A DNA stretch of 64,000 nt from Bacteroidota bacterium (GTDB lineage Bacteria > Bacteroidota > Bacteroidia > Flavobacteriales > Flavobacteriaceae). Below the pieces are notes generated by a model that saw nothing but the letters and a program-made list of their open reading frames with translations, was not told the DNA's origin and did no database searches. Positions 26,103-36,325 of this stretch are shown here, in pieces (within the stretch, counting starts at the first letter, position 1; each line of letters begins with the position of its first letter). The DNA lies in assembly GCA_023434025.1 (NCBI GenBank), contig JAEYTL010000018.1, positions 1 to 64,000 on the forward strand. Direction: 5' to 3'. Both the position numbers and the translations under genes were made by a program.

Positions 26103-26528
26103 TTATAATCTTGTAAATAAAGCTACACGATTTATTCCTCCATCGGGATATTGTATCTTCAAAGTAGAATTAGTTAAAGAAAGAATCGTAGCTGTATCTA
26201 CATCATCTCCTAAATCAATTGTAATTGAATTTCCATTTCTCGTCCAGGTTCCTGCTTCAACATCAACTTCACATTCATCATCAGCATTCAAAAAATAATA
26301 GGCATCATTCATGATACCGTTTGCTAAAAACTCAAAATAATCTTTACCGCAGGAAAGCTCATTGTGTTCATAATCAATCAATACTTCCTGTCCGTCAACA
26401 ACAATTCCTGTTTTAGAAAAAGCCCATTTCCCTTCAATTGGAGCACTTCCGCCATCATCATCACTGTTACACGAAACAAACATACTTATACTAAAAACAG
26501 AAACAAATAAAACAACTAATTTTTTCAT
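26103..26528 (-). CDS. Lipocalin-like lipoprotein
   Basis: 141 residues from ATG 26528, chosen because it gives an SPII signal (MKKLVVLFVSVFSISMFVSC) followed by NSDDDGG, a surface-export-type acidic tether frequent in Flavobacterial lipoproteins. The mature part has GKWAFSKTG near the start and strand-like segments (GTWTRNGNSITIDLGD), matching the lipocalin-like fold seen in many small Bacteroidota lipoproteins. Ligand unknown. A -7 element lies about 30 bases upstream of the start. Confidence 0.78.
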   Translation of the reverse strand: MKKLVVLFVSVFSISMFVSCNSDDDGGSAPIEGKWAFSKTGIVVDGQEVLIDYEHNELSCGKDYFEFLANGIMNDAYYFLNADDECEVDVEAGTWTRNGNSITIDLGDDVDTATILSLTNSTLKIQYPDGGINRVALFTRL

Positions 26529-26558
26529 TATTAATATCTTTTTAAATTTAAATTCCCG

Positions 26559-26566
26559 CAAATTTA
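26559..26566 (-). promoter_or_regulatory. -7 element TAAATTTG for the lipocalin-like gene
   Basis: Matches TAnnTTTG on the minus strand, 30 bases before the chosen ATG. Confidence 0.45.
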
Positions 26567-26613
26567 GTATTAAAATTCTGCTGAACAAAAGAGTTACATT
26601 TAAAAAAGACCTG

Positions 26614-26883
26614 TTAATTATTTAGCCTGCCCGTCAGACAACTTACATACGATTTTGCTTTTTGCGTTAATGAATTCATTTCTCCTTCTACAGGATAGCC
26701 TAAACGTTGCAATGCTGACTTTGCTGTTTCCAGATCGGCTTCTCCGGCATATAAAAAGAAAACTGTTTGTGCATTAGTATCAACCTTAACCTCAGAAATA
26801 TTTTCTAACAAATTGAGTTTTTTGATAATTGTATTAGCACAACCCCGGCATTTCAGGTTTTGAATTTTAAAAACGGCTTTCAT
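26614..26883 (-). CDS. Heavy-metal-associated (HMA) domain protein
   Basis: 89 residues from ATG 26883. The ferredoxin-like HMA fold opens FKIQNLKCRGCANTIIKKL, with the metal-binding CxxC (CRGC), followed by VDTNAQTVFF and ALQRLGYPVEGE. It is a CopZ-like metallochaperone-type domain with a ~20-residue extension containing one more Cys. A -7 element at 26907-26914 rules out the longer start at 26931. No copper ATPase gene is adjacent. Confidence 0.85.
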   Translation of the reverse strand: MKAVFKIQNLKCRGCANTIIKKLNLLENISEVKVDTNAQTVFFLYAGEADLETAKSALQRLGYPVEGEMNSLTQKAKSYVSCLTGRLNN

Positions 26884-26906
26884 CTTACATTCTGATTTTA
26901 TGCTGG

Positions 26907-26914
26907 CAAAGTTA
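26907..26914 (-). promoter_or_regulatory. -7 element TAACTTTG for the HMA gene
   Basis: Matches TAnnTTTG on the minus strand, 23 bases before the ATG at 26883. Confidence 0.5.
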
Positions 26915-26931
26915 AATGATCCGTATAACAA

Positions 26932-27309
26932 GGAAATATGATAAAAGTCACATAACCAACACTTACCGGCAATGTAAAGTTAAAGGCGTTGAAAAAGCAA
27001 AACTCAACATTTCATATATTATATGATAAAAACAAAGCTAAAACCTGCTGAAAGAAGGGAGATTAAATCCCTACATAACTCAACATAAACTATACATGAC
27101 TTGTTTTAAGACAATAATCAGCCATGTAAAATCTTAATAAAAAAACAAGCTGCTTGAGGAAAAAAGTTACTGTTTGTATAGGGATTCGCTGTAATTAAAA
27201 AAATGTATAGTTATTATAACACCTATTACATGATTCTTAAAAAAACAATCATTATATTTATATAACCACAATTTTACTTTACTAAAATTACATAATTCAA
27301 ATTTAACTC
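26932..27309. other. AT-rich intergenic region before the glycan locus
   Basis: 378 bases of AT-rich DNA between the HMA gene and the first gene of the glycan-utilisation locus. No gene, convincing hairpin or -7 match is seen beyond the HMA promoter just inside the left neighbour. Confidence 0.45.
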
Positions 27310-28584
27310 ATGAAAAAAACTACTCTTTTAATGATACTGATGGTATCGGCTGTTACATTTAGCCAGAATGCCCCTGTTACATTTGAACCGGGAGAACCCG
27401 GCTCGAACTGGACATGGACAACATTTGAAAATGTGGACAATGCTCCTCTGGAAATTATCCCGAATCCGGATCAGACCGGAAACAACACTTCTCCTACCGT
27501 TGCCAAATTTATTGCCCAGCAAGACGGAGCTCCGTTTGCCGGGTTTGAAAGCCAACATGGCTCTGATATCGGTACCTTCACGCTGACTGCCGAAAATTCA
27601 TCCATTAAATTAATGGTCTGGAAATCAGTAATCAGTGATGTTGGTATAAAACTGGTCACTTCCACCAACGCCTCCACCGGTGAAATACGGGTTTCAAATA
27701 CGTTAGTGAATCAATGGGAAGAACTGACTTTTGACTTTTCGGGTAAAATTGGTGAAACCAACGATCAGCTTGTAATATTTCCCGATTTTCAAAATAACCG
27801 CACTTCTGATAACGTTTGCTACATCGATAACCTTACCTTTGGCGTTCCTGTAATCAATCCGTTATTACCCACCATTCCTGTTGATTTTGAATCGGATGTA
27901 CTGCTTTATAACTTTGTTAATTTTGGCGGTGCCGAAACCACTAAAGTTTCCAACCCCAATCCTGGTGGTATAAACGAATCGGCTCATGTTTCCCAACAGA
28001 TCAAAACATCCGGAGCAGAAACCTGGGGAGGATCCTACATTAATTTAGGAACCGCCATTGACTTTTCTGAAAGCCAAAGCATCAGTATAAAAACCTGGTC
28101 ACCACAACAAGGCAGAATTGTAAAATTAAAACTGGAGAACTCCGGAAATCCGAATATCAACATAGAAGTTGATGCCCCGACCACTGCGGCAAATGCCTGG
28201 GAAAAACTAACCTTTAATTTTCCGGAAAGCGTTATACAAAACACCTATCAGCGGATTGTTCTTTTCTTTGATTTTGGAAATCCCGGCAACGGCAGTACTT
28301 TTTATTTTGATGATATTATATTAGAATCACCGCTTTCGTTAAATGATTTCAGCAAAAATGATTTCAAACTATATCCCAATCCGGCTGGGGATTACCTGAC
28401 CATATCCGCTGTATCTGCTATGGATGATATAACAATATATTCCGTTACCGGACAAGTATTACACAACGTGCAACCTTTTGACAAAGAGATCAGCCTTGAT
28501 GTTTCTGGCTTGAGCAACGGAATTTATATGATCCGAACCATCCGTAACGGTATAGTTCAAACCAAGAAATTCACAAAAAAATAA
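27310..28584 (+). CDS. T9SS type A sorting domain protein with two carbohydrate-binding-like modules
   Basis: 424 residues. A signal peptide (MKKTTLLMILMVSAVTFS) is followed by two related beta-sandwich modules (about 20-178 and 186-345). The second closely resembles modules in the lipoprotein at 36326, sharing NFGGAETTKV, AGAETWxGS-like and FFDFGNPGNG motifs. The last ~75 residues (FKLYPNPAGDYLTI ... IYSVTGQVL ... GIYMIRT) are a type A T9SS signal. It is therefore a secreted or surface glycan-binding protein of the locus. No catalytic motif is seen. A strong terminator follows. Confidence 0.87.
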   Translation: MKKTTLLMILMVSAVTFSQNAPVTFEPGEPGSNWTWTTFENVDNAPLEIIPNPDQTGNNTSPTVAKFIAQQDGAPFAGFESQHGSDIGTFTLTAENSSIKLMVWKSVISDVGIKLVTSTNASTGEIRVSNTLVNQWEELTFDFSGKIGETNDQLVIFPDFQNNRTSDNVCYIDNLTFGVPVINPLLPTIPVDFESDVLLYNFVNFGGAETTKVSNPNPGGINESAHVSQQIKTSGAETWGGSYINLGTAIDFSESQSISIKTWSPQQGRIVKLKLENSGNPNINIEVDAPTTAANAWEKLTFNFPESVIQNTYQRIVLFFDFGNPGNGSTFYFDDIILESPLSLNDFSKNDFKLYPNPAGDYLTISAVSAMDDITIYSVTGQVLHNVQPFDKEISLDVSGLSNGIYMIRTIRNGIVQTKKFTKK

Positions 28585-28613
28585 TTCCTTTTTTATATAT
28601 TTTATATATTTAG

Positions 28614-28640
28614 AGCACATTTTAAAAAAATGTGCTTTTT
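28614..28640 (+). terminator. Terminator after the T9SS binding-protein gene
   Basis: AGCACATTT pairs with AAATGTGCT and a T-run follows. It starts 30 bases after the stop. Confidence 0.75.
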
Positions 28641-28675
28641 AATCCATACGCATCACCAATTTTATTACCGTACAC

Positions 28676-31525
28676 ATGTCCTGTAAACTTTTTGAAACCG
28701 CTAAAAATCAACCGTCAAAATTAAAACGGGTTCTAAACTGCTGCCTTTTACTGTTGGCCATTACCGGATATGCTCAGGAGCTGCCACCAATCGTAAAATA
28801 TGCACCAAGCAGTTACAAAGCCGGTAATCAAAACTGGATGATTACGCAGGACAGGCAAAATTACATCTACTTTGCCAACAACGAAGGATTATTAGAGTTT
28901 AACGGTACAGAGTGGATACTTTATCCGGCTCCGAACGAAACCATCATCCGTTCTGTAAAGGTAATTGAAGACCGAATTTACAGCGGTTGCTACATGGAAT
29001 TCGGGTTTTGGAAACGGCAACCGGACGGGTTGCTCAAATACACTTCGCTGAGTGAAAAAATAAAATCTGAAATTCTGGATGACGAACAATTCTGGAACAT
29101 CCTCCAATTTGATCATTGGGTTATTTTTCAATCACTGAATCAGATTTTTATTTACGATTCAAAAGGCGAAACATTCAAGACCATTAAGCCGGAAACCGGT
29201 ATTTTTAAAGCATATACTGTGGCAAAATCAATTTATTTTCAAACAGTAAATAACGGCTTGTATGAAATTGAGAACGGAACCAGCAAACTGATTTCAAAAG
29301 ACCCTTTCTTTATTCAAAACAAGATTGTTTCTATTTACAAGCGAAATGATTCACTGCTCTTACTAACCCAGCATAACGGCTTTTACAAATTTAAAGACAA
29401 TAACCTGACCCGATGGGTAACGGATTCTGATCAGGAATTGAATACAAGCAGTATATACTGTGCTCAGCAATACTCTGATGACAGCTACCTGATAGGCACT
29501 GTATCTAATGGAATTTTTATTATCAATGCAGAAGGAAAAACACTTTATCACATTACACAAAACAAAGGAATCAGTAATAATACCGCTCTCTCACTTTTTG
29601 AGGATGCTGATAAAAATGTATGGATTGGGCTGGACAATGGCATCAATTGCATAAACCTGACTTCACCTATCCGCAGTTTTTCTGACGACACCGGAATTTT
29701 AGGAACCGTATATGCCTCCGTTATTTTTAATGATAAACTTTATGTTGGAACCAATCAGGGGTTATTCTATAAAAGCAAAGAAGGAAATGATGATTTTAAA
29801 TTTGTTTCCGGCACCAAAGGGCAGGTTTGGTCGCTTTTTTCATACGACAACAAACTCTTTTGCGGCCACGATTCCGGAACTTTTCTGATTGACAACCAGA
29901 CAGCCACCTCCATCTTTAACAATTCAGGCACCTGGAAATTTGAGTCAATCGCTTCAGACAAAAATATCTTGTTACAGGGTAACTATTATGGAATTTCAGT
30001 ACTCGAAAAAGTAAACAACACCTGGCGGTTTAAAAATAAAATCAAAGGGTTTGACTATTCATCAAAATATTTTGAATTAGCCAATACGGATGAAATTTTA
30101 ATCAGCCACGAATACAAAGGTGTTTTCCGTATTAAAACCGACAAGAATTACACAAAAACCACTTTTTTTGAAACGTATAAAAGTCCGACAAAAGGAAAAA
30201 ATGCCAGTTTAGCAAAATTCAACAACATCATTTATTATGCGTTTAAGGACGGAATATTTGCCTTTAACAATAAAACCAAAAAATTTCAAAAAAGCGAAGC
30301 CCTCAGTACCGTATTTGAAAAAGACGAGTACCAATCCGGAAAATTAATGGCCGACAAGGCGAACCGTCTTTGGTTTTTCACGAAAAACTACATCAATTAT
30401 TTTTCTTACGGCAAACTAAGCACAACCTTAAAACACAATGTTATCCCCATTCCGTCTTCGCTGACCAATTCAATGCTGGGCTATGAAAACATTTCCCAGC
30501 TTTCCGAATCACTTTATTTAATCGGAACGACTGACGGATATTACGCCATTAACATTGATGATTTAACATTTAACAACTATAAAATATACCTGACCAACAT
30601 TGCAACAAACCGGCAAAACGAGTCACTTACTTTTGTTCCGCTCAAAACAAACGGCAGTTTTAAATCAAACGACAACAACATTACTTTTTCCTATACCGTT
30701 CCTGAATTCAACAAATACATCATGGCTGAATTTCAGTATCTTTTAGATGGAGTACAGAATGAGTGGAGTGAATGGAGTTCAAAATCGACCGCTAACTTTA
30801 AGAACCTGCAACCAGGCAAATATACGTTTAAAGTGAGGGCTAAAATCGGAAATTCAATCAGTGAAAATACCGAGACATATAACTTTACCATACTGAAACC
30901 GTGGTATTCAACCAACCTGGCCATGGCTGTTTATACGCTGTTATTATTAATTATGGCCTATTTTATCAATAAAGCCTATCAGAATTATTATTACAAACAA
31001 CAGGAAAAATTAATCGAAGAAAATAACCGGTTACTGGAAATCAAGGAACTTGAAACCGAACAGGAATTAATGCGGATCAAAAACCAGCAACTTGAACAGG
31101 ATTTTGAAAGTAAAAACCGTGAATTGGCCGCCTCAACCATGAACCTCATTAAAAAGAATGAATTACTGGCCATGATCAAGGAAGACTTAAAAAATTCTAC
31201 AGAAAGTTTACAGAACAAAAACATTAAATCCGTTATTTCAACCATCAACAAGAACATTAACGAAGAAGACACCTGGAATGTTTTTGTTGATGCCTTTAAC
31301 AATGCCGACAAAGACTTTTTAAAGAAGATAAAAGCAGCTCACCAAACGCTAACACCAAATGACTTGCGTTTGTGTGCCTACCTGAGACTAAACCTTTCAT
31401 CTAAAGAAATAGCTCCTTTACTCAATATTTCCGTACGAAGTGTTGAGATAAAACGATATCGTTTGCGTAAAAAAATGGATTTACCGCATGAACAGGGACT
31501 TGTTGAGTACATTTTATCCATTTAA
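28676..31525 (+). CDS. Propeller/Y_Y_Y sensor with LuxR-type DNA-binding domain (locus regulator)
   Basis: 949 residues. An N-terminal signal/anchor is followed by about 600 residues of two-component-regulator propeller repeats (for example NVWIGLDNGINCI). A Y_Y_Y domain (FQYLLDGVQNEWSEWSS ... PGKYTFKVRA, about 685-740), a membrane helix (about 747-768) and a coiled coil follow. The C-terminal ~65 residues are a LuxR-type helix-turn-helix (NLSSKEIAPLLNISVRSVEI). There is no kinase domain, so it signals directly from the periplasm to DNA, unlike the hybrid two-component sensors of Bacteroides. It sits in front of susC and probably controls the locus. Confidence 0.9.
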   Translation: MSCKLFETAKNQPSKLKRVLNCCLLLLAITGYAQELPPIVKYAPSSYKAGNQNWMITQDRQNYIYFANNEGLLEFNGTEWILYPAPNETIIRSVKVIEDRIYSGCYMEFGFWKRQPDGLLKYTSLSEKIKSEILDDEQFWNILQFDHWVIFQSLNQIFIYDSKGETFKTIKPETGIFKAYTVAKSIYFQTVNNGLYEIENGTSKLISKDPFFIQNKIVSIYKRNDSLLLLTQHNGFYKFKDNNLTRWVTDSDQELNTSSIYCAQQYSDDSYLIGTVSNGIFIINAEGKTLYHITQNKGISNNTALSLFEDADKNVWIGLDNGINCINLTSPIRSFSDDTGILGTVYASVIFNDKLYVGTNQGLFYKSKEGNDDFKFVSGTKGQVWSLFSYDNKLFCGHDSGTFLIDNQTATSIFNNSGTWKFESIASDKNILLQGNYYGISVLEKVNNTWRFKNKIKGFDYSSKYFELANTDEILISHEYKGVFRIKTDKNYTKTTFFETYKSPTKGKNASLAKFNNIIYYAFKDGIFAFNNKTKKFQKSEALSTVFEKDEYQSGKLMADKANRLWFFTKNYINYFSYGKLSTTLKHNVIPIPSSLTNSMLGYENISQLSESLYLIGTTDGYYAINIDDLTFNNYKIYLTNIATNRQNESLTFVPLKTNGSFKSNDNNITFSYTVPEFNKYIMAEFQYLLDGVQNEWSEWSSKSTANFKNLQPGKYTFKVRAKIGNSISENTETYNFTILKPWYSTNLAMAVYTLLLLIMAYFINKAYQNYYYKQQEKLIEENNRLLEIKELETEQELMRIKNQQLEQDFESKNRELAASTMNLIKKNELLAMIKEDLKNSTESLQNKNIKSVISTINKNINEEDTWNVFVDAFNNADKDFLKKIKAAHQTLTPNDLRLCAYLRLNLSSKEIAPLLNISVRSVEIKRYRLRKKMDLPHEQGLVEYILSI

Positions 31526-31775
31526 AACGATACATCAAATCTTAAAAATACCTCAACATTTCCACAACACAAACGTTGTAATCGCTTTATTTTTTTTCAC
31601 AAACAAGTGGTTATGTCTGTTATTTTTTTAGTTAAATCATCGTTAACAAAAGCGTTTCGGTTGTAATAACTGAAAAATATACCCCTTTTTTTATAATGTA
31701 TATTTTTTGTTGTAGTATTTTTTGCGAAATTCTCATTATATAATTCTACTTTTAAAATTCACAAAATAACATCTT

Positions 31776-34700
31776 ATGAAGTCAAATTTATTTGTTTATG
31801 CGTTTCTCTTATTTTCATCCTTCTGTATGGCACAGGAATATGATTTAAGCGGAACAGTTAACGATGCTTCCGGAATGGGTCTGCCGGGTGTAAACATCGT
31901 AGTTAAAGGCTCAACCAAAGGAACTTCAACCGATTTTGACGGCAATTTTTTACTCCCTAAAGTATTGTCCGGCTCAACATTGGTCTTTAGCTCCATCGGA
32001 TATGTTACCTTTGAATACAAGGTAACAAATGCAAACAAAATTACCGTAACGCTTCAGGAAGATACCAAAGCATTGGAAGAAGTGGTCGTAATTGGTTACG
32101 GAACACAGAAGAAAAGAGAAGTAACAGGAGCTGTATCTACTGTTAGCTCCGAAACTTTAGACATTTTAAAGCCTGTAAAAGTAGAACAAGCCTTACAAGG
32201 AACTATTTCCGGAGTTAATGTTACTACTCAATCCGGTTCACCGGGTGCAGGACTAGACATTAGAATAAGAGGAATCGGAACCAATGGAGACAACAGACCC
32301 ACAGTTATAATTGATGGTTATGTTGGTGAACTAGGATTATTGAATCCTAATGATATTGAAACCATCACTGTTTTGAAAGATGCTCAAGCAGCAATATATG
32401 GTACAATTGGAGCGAATGGTGTAATTTTGATTACAACAAAAGCCGGGAGAAAAAATGCCAAGACTTCTATTAACTACAATACTTATGTCGGTTTTCAGGA
32501 AACCAGTAGAAAAATTCCTCTCCTCAATGCAACAGAATACGCTTTAATTCTTAATGAAAGCTATGCAAATAATGGTCAGAACCTACCATTTCCTAATACA
32601 TCGGGTTTAGGAAAAGGTACAGATTGGCAGGATGAAGTTTTTTCAAAAGGTGTACCCATTATTAATCACGATTTAAATGTAACAGGCGGTTCAGAAAAAG
32701 TTTCCTATGCTTTTAGCGGATCACACATTGATCAACAAGGTATTGTTGGTAAAGATAAATCCGGTTTTCTAAGAAATACAGCCAGATTATCGTTAAATGC
32801 TGATTTAACCGATAAATTGAAAGTACAAACCAATGTAATATACACCTACTTTAATCGTAAAACATTAAACGAAAACAATTTGGGCTCTGTTTTATTCAAT
32901 GCCTTAAATGCACCACCAACTTATTCAACCCACGATGCTAACGGAGAGTTCACCAAATTACCTCTTACAGGTTTAGGGAGCGAAATCATTAACCCTTTGG
33001 CACAAATTGATAATACCTATAATGATTACAACTTCAAGCAGATTACTGGGACTTTTGGATTAGAATACGAACTGTTTAAAGGTTTTAAATTGACTTCCAG
33101 AATTGGGTTCAAAACTGCCAACAGCGAAAACAGAGACTTTGCTAAAGAAGTATATTACGGAGAAAATGTAGCAGATAAAGTTTTTGACAATCCAAGAAGT
33201 AGAGTAACCCAGGGAGCTGTAAACGATAATAATTATACATTTGACATGTATGGTGTTTACACTAAATCCTTTAATGAAAGACACAATTTTGCATTTACGG
33301 CAGGAACTACTGTATACAAGGAATGGGGAAATGGATTATTCGCAACAGGATTTGATGTTCCAAATAATTCTTGGGAGTTTGCAGACATTGGAGCTACTTT
33401 GGGAGGACTTGACACCAAATACAATTCTTCCTATTCTTATGATGTTAGAAGACTGTCTTACTTTGGAAGATTACAATATGATTATAACGGAAAATATCTC
33501 TTTTCTGCAATGTTAAGAAGAGATTCTTCTTCAAGATTTGGCCCAGAAAACAGAGTTGCCTATTTTCCTTCTGCAACGGCAGGTTGGATTTTATCTGACG
33601 AACCTTTTATCGAAAATTCGAAAATTCTGAGCTTTCTTAAATTAAGAGCAAGTTATGGCACATTGGGTAATGATCTAATTGGAAACTTTAATTATCTAAG
33701 TCTTTTACAAGGAGAGGCTACTTATATCTTTAACGGTCAGTTAGTAAATGGAGCAGCAATCGGTGTAGTATCAAATCCTAATGTAAAATGGGAAGAGGCC
33801 AAAAAATTTGACGTGGGATTTGACATAAGGCTATTTAATGATAAGTTAGAAGTTGTAACAGACTATTTTATTGATACCCGTAAAGATTTACTAGTTGTGG
33901 GAGTACCCATTTCAGGAATTTCAGGAATTGCGGCTCCAGGAAGCGGATCTCCAACAATAAATGCCGGAGACACTAGAAATTCCGGACTGGAATTTGCCGT
34001 AAACTACAAAAACAAAATAGGCGAAAAATTCAACTTTAACTTAGGATATAATGTGACGTTTTTAAAAAATGAAGTAACTGCTTTGAATAATAACACTGGT
34101 TTTATTGAAGGAGGCTCTTTTGGAGTGCAACCCAACCCTGTTAGAATGGAAGTAGGCATGCCTATGGGATATTTTTATGGCTATAAAACTGACGGCATAT
34201 TTCAAAACCAAGATGAAGTCAATGCTCACCCATCCCAAATTGCTTTAGGAGCTGCAGCATCTCCGGGTGACATCCGCTTTGTTGATGTAAATGGAGACGG
34301 TGTCATAGATGCTAATGACAGAACAAATATTGGCGACCCTATTCCTGATGCCACCATGGGATTTAATATACAATTAAATTATGGTAATTTCGATTTTTCA
34401 ATGTTTACCTTTGCCTCAGTTGGAAACGACATGATCAGAAGTTATGAAAGAACTCAGCCTGATGTAAATCGTTTCAGCTATGTCTTAGATCGATGGACAG
34501 GTGAAGGAACTAGTAATTCAGTTCCACGAGTAACTACAGGAGCCACAGCCAACAATGTTTTTTCAGACTATTTTGTGGAAGATGCTTCCTATGTGCGAAT
34601 TCAAAATATTCAATTAGGATATTCAATACCGACTCAGTTTATAGAAAAAGTAGGTTTATCAAAGGTGAGGTTATATGCCGCAGCAAACAACCTTTACACC

Positions 34701-34823
34701 TTCACAAAATACAAAGGCTTTGACCCGGGTGCCTCAAGCGGAGCCCCTATTGGAGGAGGAATTGACAATGGTTTTTATCCGGTTCCAAAGACCTATATTT
34801 TTGGATTGAACATTAACTTTTAA
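31776..34823 (+). CDS. susC: SusC/RagA-type TonB-dependent outer-membrane transporter
   Basis: 1015 residues. A signal peptide (MKSNLFVYAFLLFSSFCMAQ) is followed by a carboxypeptidase-like beta domain (GTVNDASGMGLPGVNIVVKG), the TonB box/plug region EEVVVIGYGTQKKREVTGA, and the signature IDGYVGELGLLNPNDIETI. A long barrel ends ...YPVPKTYIFGLNINF. It imports oligosaccharides across the outer membrane with its SusD partner, which starts 10 bases downstream. The gene symbol denotes family membership, not starch specificity. Confidence 0.95.
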   Translation: MKSNLFVYAFLLFSSFCMAQEYDLSGTVNDASGMGLPGVNIVVKGSTKGTSTDFDGNFLLPKVLSGSTLVFSSIGYVTFEYKVTNANKITVTLQEDTKALEEVVVIGYGTQKKREVTGAVSTVSSETLDILKPVKVEQALQGTISGVNVTTQSGSPGAGLDIRIRGIGTNGDNRPTVIIDGYVGELGLLNPNDIETITVLKDAQAAIYGTIGANGVILITTKAGRKNAKTSINYNTYVGFQETSRKIPLLNATEYALILNESYANNGQNLPFPNTSGLGKGTDWQDEVFSKGVPIINHDLNVTGGSEKVSYAFSGSHIDQQGIVGKDKSGFLRNTARLSLNADLTDKLKVQTNVIYTYFNRKTLNENNLGSVLFNALNAPPTYSTHDANGEFTKLPLTGLGSEIINPLAQIDNTYNDYNFKQITGTFGLEYELFKGFKLTSRIGFKTANSENRDFAKEVYYGENVADKVFDNPRSRVTQGAVNDNNYTFDMYGVYTKSFNERHNFAFTAGTTVYKEWGNGLFATGFDVPNNSWEFADIGATLGGLDTKYNSSYSYDVRRLSYFGRLQYDYNGKYLFSAMLRRDSSSRFGPENRVAYFPSATAGWILSDEPFIENSKILSFLKLRASYGTLGNDLIGNFNYLSLLQGEATYIFNGQLVNGAAIGVVSNPNVKWEEAKKFDVGFDIRLFNDKLEVVTDYFIDTRKDLLVVGVPISGISGIAAPGSGSPTINAGDTRNSGLEFAVNYKNKIGEKFNFNLGYNVTFLKNEVTALNNNTGFIEGGSFGVQPNPVRMEVGMPMGYFYGYKTDGIFQNQDEVNAHPSQIALGAAASPGDIRFVDVNGDGVIDANDRTNIGDPIPDATMGFNIQLNYGNFDFSMFTFASVGNDMIRSYERTQPDVNRFSYVLDRWTGEGTSNSVPRVTTGATANNVFSDYFVEDASYVRIQNIQLGYSIPTQFIEKVGLSKVRLYAAANNLYTFTKYKGFDPGASSGAPIGGGIDNGFYPVPKTYIFGLNINF

Positions 34824-34833
34824 AAAAAACATT

Positions 34834-36312
34834 ATGAAAAATAAATCAATAATCACACTATTTGCTCTCGGATTACTGTTCAATACAGTATCCTGTAGTG
34901 ACGATTTTACAGAAATAACGCCTCCTTACTCCATAAATTCAGATAACTATTTTAATTCTGAACAAGAATACTACAATGCTTTGGTTGCTGCTTACGACAT
35001 GTTACAGTCAACATATTTAAATGTCATGTTAGGCGAAATCGCCTCAGACAACACCCTTTGCGGCGGCGAAAGCGCCAACGATGTCATTGGCTTTCAGCAA
35101 ATTGACGACATGATCCACACTCCGGTCAATTCAAACCTGAAAGACTTGTGGAATTGGATGTTTGCCGGAGTGAACAGAGCCAATTACATATTAGAATTCA
35201 AAGATAAAACTGATTTTGAAGGCAAAGAACAAATTATTGCTGAAGCACGGTTTCTGAGAGCCTATTATCATTTTGAATTAGTAAAATGGTTTGGAGGTAT
35301 TCCGATGAAAGGTGATGCACGCTTTTTAAGCGGAGATGAAAAAACAATTCCAAGATCTTCCGTTGAAGAGGTTTATGCTTCTATTGAAGCAGACCTGATT
35401 TATGCTGTAGAGAATTTAAACCCAATAGCACCGCAAGTAGGCAGAACCACTAAAGGTGCAGCACAAGCTCTCTTAGGGAAAGCTTATTTATATCAGAATA
35501 AATTCAGTTTAGCAGCTTCAACATTAGAAAACTTAATCACTCAGACCGGAGGGTACGCTTTAATTCAAAACTACAACACCATTTTTGAATTTGCTCAGGA
35601 AAACGGAGTAGAATCTGTTTTTGAAGTACAATATACCGATGTAGAAGGTGCCGGATTCGGTTGCTTACAATGCAGTGAAGGAAATGTAGCCGTTGGATTT
35701 AACGGTCCAAGAGCTTATAATGGCCCTTTGTTTAGTTCAGGGTTTAGTTTTAATGTTCCGACTGCAGAAGCCTACAACGCCTATCAAACAGGCGACAATC
35801 GTCGTGATGTTGCTATTTTAGATATTGAAGCCTGGGCTGCACAAACCGGAGCTACTTATGCAACAGGTTATGAACATACTGGTTATTACAACAAGAAATA
35901 TATCCCGAGAACTAGGAGTACAAATGCTGCCGGAGATTTGAACCTGACCAACCCTAACAATTACAGAGCCATTCGCTATGCCGATGTGCTGTTAATGGCG
36001 GCTGAGGCATTCAGCAGAGGAAACATTGATCAAACCAAAGCCCGCACCTATCTTAACGAAGTGAGAAGAAGAGCCTTTGGCAACACCAACCACGACATCA
36101 CCGCTTCCGGGGCAGCATTGACAGATGCCATCTGGGAAGAAAGAAGGTTAGAATTAATGGGAGAAGGCCACCGCTTTTTTGATCTGGTCAGAACCGGCAA
36201 AGCAGCTCAGGCCATCCCCGGATTTGTGAGCGGTAAACATGAATTGTTCCCTCTTCCGATTGAAGAAATTCAATTTTCAGCCGGTAACTGGCAACAAAAC
36301 CCACAATATTAA
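34834..36312 (+). CDS. susD: SusD/RagB-type nutrient-binding outer-membrane lipoprotein
   Basis: 492 residues. SPII signal (MKNKSIITLFALGLLFNTVSC) then SDDFTE. The alpha-helical TPR-like SusD core is visible: AARFLRAYYHFELVKWFGG-type segment (here EARFLRAYYHFEL), GRTTKGAAQALLGKAYLY, YNKKYIPRTR, and the C-terminal IWEERRLELMGEGHRFFDLVRTG and KHELFPLPIEEIQ. It forms the lid over the SusC transporter and binds glycan. Confidence 0.95.
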   Translation: MKNKSIITLFALGLLFNTVSCSDDFTEITPPYSINSDNYFNSEQEYYNALVAAYDMLQSTYLNVMLGEIASDNTLCGGESANDVIGFQQIDDMIHTPVNSNLKDLWNWMFAGVNRANYILEFKDKTDFEGKEQIIAEARFLRAYYHFELVKWFGGIPMKGDARFLSGDEKTIPRSSVEEVYASIEADLIYAVENLNPIAPQVGRTTKGAAQALLGKAYLYQNKFSLAASTLENLITQTGGYALIQNYNTIFEFAQENGVESVFEVQYTDVEGAGFGCLQCSEGNVAVGFNGPRAYNGPLFSSGFSFNVPTAEAYNAYQTGDNRRDVAILDIEAWAAQTGATYATGYEHTGYYNKKYIPRTRSTNAAGDLNLTNPNNYRAIRYADVLLMAAEAFSRGNIDQTKARTYLNEVRRRAFGNTNHDITASGAALTDAIWEERRLELMGEGHRFFDLVRTGKAAQAIPGFVSGKHELFPLPIEEIQFSAGNWQQNPQY

Positions 36313-36325
36313 AAAAAACAGAACT

